DNA from: Anaerolineales bacterium
Lineage (GTDB): Bacteria; Chloroflexota; Anaerolineae; Anaerolineales; UBA11858
Direction: 5' to 3'
Assembly: GCA_016785015.1 (NCBI GenBank)
Contig: JADHTJ010000016.1
Span: forward strand, 1 to 49,551
DNA: 49,551 bases
The notes under the pieces were generated by a model that did not search any database, had not been told where the DNA came from, and worked only from the letters and a program-made list of their open reading frames with translations. How positions within the stretch are numbered: the stretch's first letter is position 1; each line of letters starts with the position of its first letter. Positions 48,326-49,551 of this stretch are shown piece after piece. The position numbers and the translations under genes were made by a program.

Positions 48326-49551
48326 TTATTGACTGTGTGATGGTAACTCGTCCAAATCACCTGGCGAAGAATATTTTGCCGGGCGCCCGAGTTCTTCTAG
48401 CAAAGCGTTTATTTCGCGTTTCAGATCGATCATCTTCCCCTCACGTCCGACATATATATCGTTTATTCGTTCGATCTCTGCCATTTTGAGCATGATCTCT
48501 TTCTCCGCTTGTTTGCGGTCAGTGATGTCTTCGTGATTTACAACCACATTCATAACTTTACCGTCTTTATCTTTAATGGCGTATGCAGAAGTTCGCAACC
48601 AGCGTTTTATGCCTGGCAGACCCGATTGAGCAGGATCAAAATGGACATCATTTAAAACGATATGCTCTCCTTCAAAGGATTTGGCGATTTCTTCTTTGAT
48701 ACCAAGTGTGTCCACTTGGCTATCTAGGAGTGGATTATAGGTTCTGGGCGGCGGTGGATCGGTATTCCATAGTTTTTTCCAGGAACTATTTACTTTCCGT
48801 AAGTATCCATCGGGATCATATAGCTCATATGCAATAGGAGATTGCTCGAAAAGTAATAAAAAGCGATCTTCGCTTTGTTTTAAGTCCCTCATAGCTTCTC
48901 GAAGTGCCCTTTGGGATTGTCTGCGGTCAGTGATATCGTTTGCCAGCACTAGTTCAGCTCGCTTCCCGGCCCAATGTAGGACGTGAGAAATAATTTCGAC
49001 TTCAATTAGTGCTCCATCCTTTTTTTGGTGTCTCCAAACTCCAGCTTCATCAAGCCCCTCTGATACTTGGGAGATATTTTTTAGCAAAACTGGAATATCT
49101 TCACCAGGGCGGATGTCCTTGATGGTCATGGACAAGAATTCGGCGCGGGAGTAGCCGTATTGATGGATAGCTGCATCATTAACTGCAAGGAACGCCAAAC
49201 TTTCCAGTTCATATACCCACATTGGATGAGGATTGCTCTCAAACAGCGTTCGGTAGCGCTCTTCATTTTCACGCAAAACCAGTTCTATTTTTTTTCGCCT
49301 GGTGATGTCGCGAGAAACGCCGACGATACCGATGAGCTGACCTTTTTCATCATGAATGGGGGTGTTAGTAATATCGGCAAGAAAAATGGTGCCATTTTTG
49401 CGCTGTACCTCGAATTCGCCTGCCCAAGTTTCATCCTTGGCCAGTATTTTCATAATCTCATTAGCTTGTTGTTGGGTAGTACTCGAAGGTGTAACCTCCT
49501 GGATATTTTTTCCCACAACTTCTTCAGCAGTCCATTGATAGATGTTTTCGG
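48326..49551 (-). CDS. Multi-PAS protein, 5' end beyond the window
   Basis: At least 408 aa; the frame continues in from the window edge (ENIYQWTAEEVVGKN precedes a GTG codon that is not the real start). Three PAS units are seen: the end of one near the edge (GEFEVQRKNGTIFLADITNTPI), a second with YRTLFESNPHPMWVYELE, and a third with FLLLFEQSPIAYELYDPDG. The last ~60 residues form a coiled coil with the VGREGKMIDLKREINALLEELG-type motif. No kinase domain follows, so it is a sensory adaptor. It is 98 nt upstream of the substrate-binding protein gene. Confidence 0.88.
   Translation of the reverse strand, partial: ENIYQWTAEEVVGKNIQEVTPSSTTQQQANEIMKILAKDETWAGEFEVQRKNGTIFLADITNTPIHDEKGQLIGIVGVSRDITRRKKIELVLRENEERYRTLFESNPHPMWVYELESLAFLAVNDAAIHQYGYSRAEFLSMTIKDIRPGEDIPVLLKNISQVSEGLDEAGVWRHQKKDGALIEVEIISHVLHWAGKRAELVLANDITDRRQSQRALREAMRDLKQSEDRFLLLFEQSPIAYELYDPDGYLRKVNSSWKKLWNTDPPPPRTYNPLLDSQVDTLGIKEEIAKSFEGEHIVLNDVHFDPAQSGLPGIKRWLRTSAYAIKDKDGKVMNVVVNHEDITDRKQAEKEIMLKMAEIERINDIYVGREGKMIDLKREINALLEELGRPAKYSSPGDLDELPSHSQ

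Overview
The window is about 49.6 kb of a bacterial chromosome with mid-range base composition. Gene content (two reductive dehalogenase homologues with a corrinoid riboswitch, NarL-type GAF kinases, cupredoxins with CuA motifs, FHA/PknB-type signalling, many REP-like palindromes) suggests an uncultured or marine-type Chloroflexota, probably Anaerolineae. That placement is inference from gene families and repeat style; there is no rRNA or other marker in the window.

Layout. (1) 0-3.1 kb: a secreted FG-GAP-like protein, a DinB-fold protein, a VOC protein and a convergent methyltransferase. (2) 3.2-14.8 kb: a long minus-strand operon led by a TetR repressor with a palindromic operator. It encodes a complete PEP-synthase/rifampin-phosphotransferase-like enzyme, an FMN-binding flavoprotein, a polytopic GT-C-like membrane protein, two further phosphotransferase paralogues that lack the ATP-grasp domain, an SDR, an alpha/beta hydrolase and an MFS exporter. 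Most junctions are ATGA or TAATG overlaps. (3) 15-33.3 kb, plus strand: a NarL-type two-component pair, then an electron-transfer island: rdhA1-rdhB1; a 12-site multiheme c-type cytochrome with a tatA-tatC-tatB set and a blue-copper lipoprotein; a cobalamin riboswitch controlling rdhA2-rdhB2; an FmdB-type zinc ribbon; a CuA cupredoxin fused to a NosR/NapH-like iron-sulfur membrane protein; a DUF4418/FtsX/ATPase trio; a PQQ-type beta-propeller lipoprotein; a second CuA-like protein; and a NapG/NapH-like pair. (4) 33.4-37 kb: miscellaneous genes (coiled-coil/zinc-ribbon protein, TfoX-like, flavodoxin, polytopic membrane protein) separated by repeats. (5) 37-49.5 kb, minus strand: a signalling cluster with a PknB-like kinase, an FHA-winged-helix regulator, two histidine kinases, two receiver proteins, a substrate-binding protein fused to a Cache-like domain, and a PAS protein cut by the window edge.

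How it may work together. The island looks like a complete extracytoplasmic reductase system. Quinol oxidation by NapGH/NosR-like modules could feed CuA/blue-copper carriers and the multiheme cytochrome, which deliver electrons to two Tat-exported corrinoid iron-sulfur reductases held by small RdhB-like anchors. A Tat translocase is encoded within the island. rdhA1 and the cytochrome operon share a bipartite upstream motif with identical spacing, just after the two-component genes, while rdhA2 is under B12 control. The phosphotransferase operon is the second candidate for new biology: His-domain proteins without their own ATP domain sit beside one full-length enzyme, an arrangement comparable to the split subunits of phenylphosphate synthase.

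Repeats are abundant, and two lie in frame inside genes (13092-13142 and 30308-30364). Others supply or overlap start codons, stop codons or ribosome-binding sites. No tRNA, rRNA, CRISPR array, transposase gene or phage gene was seen.
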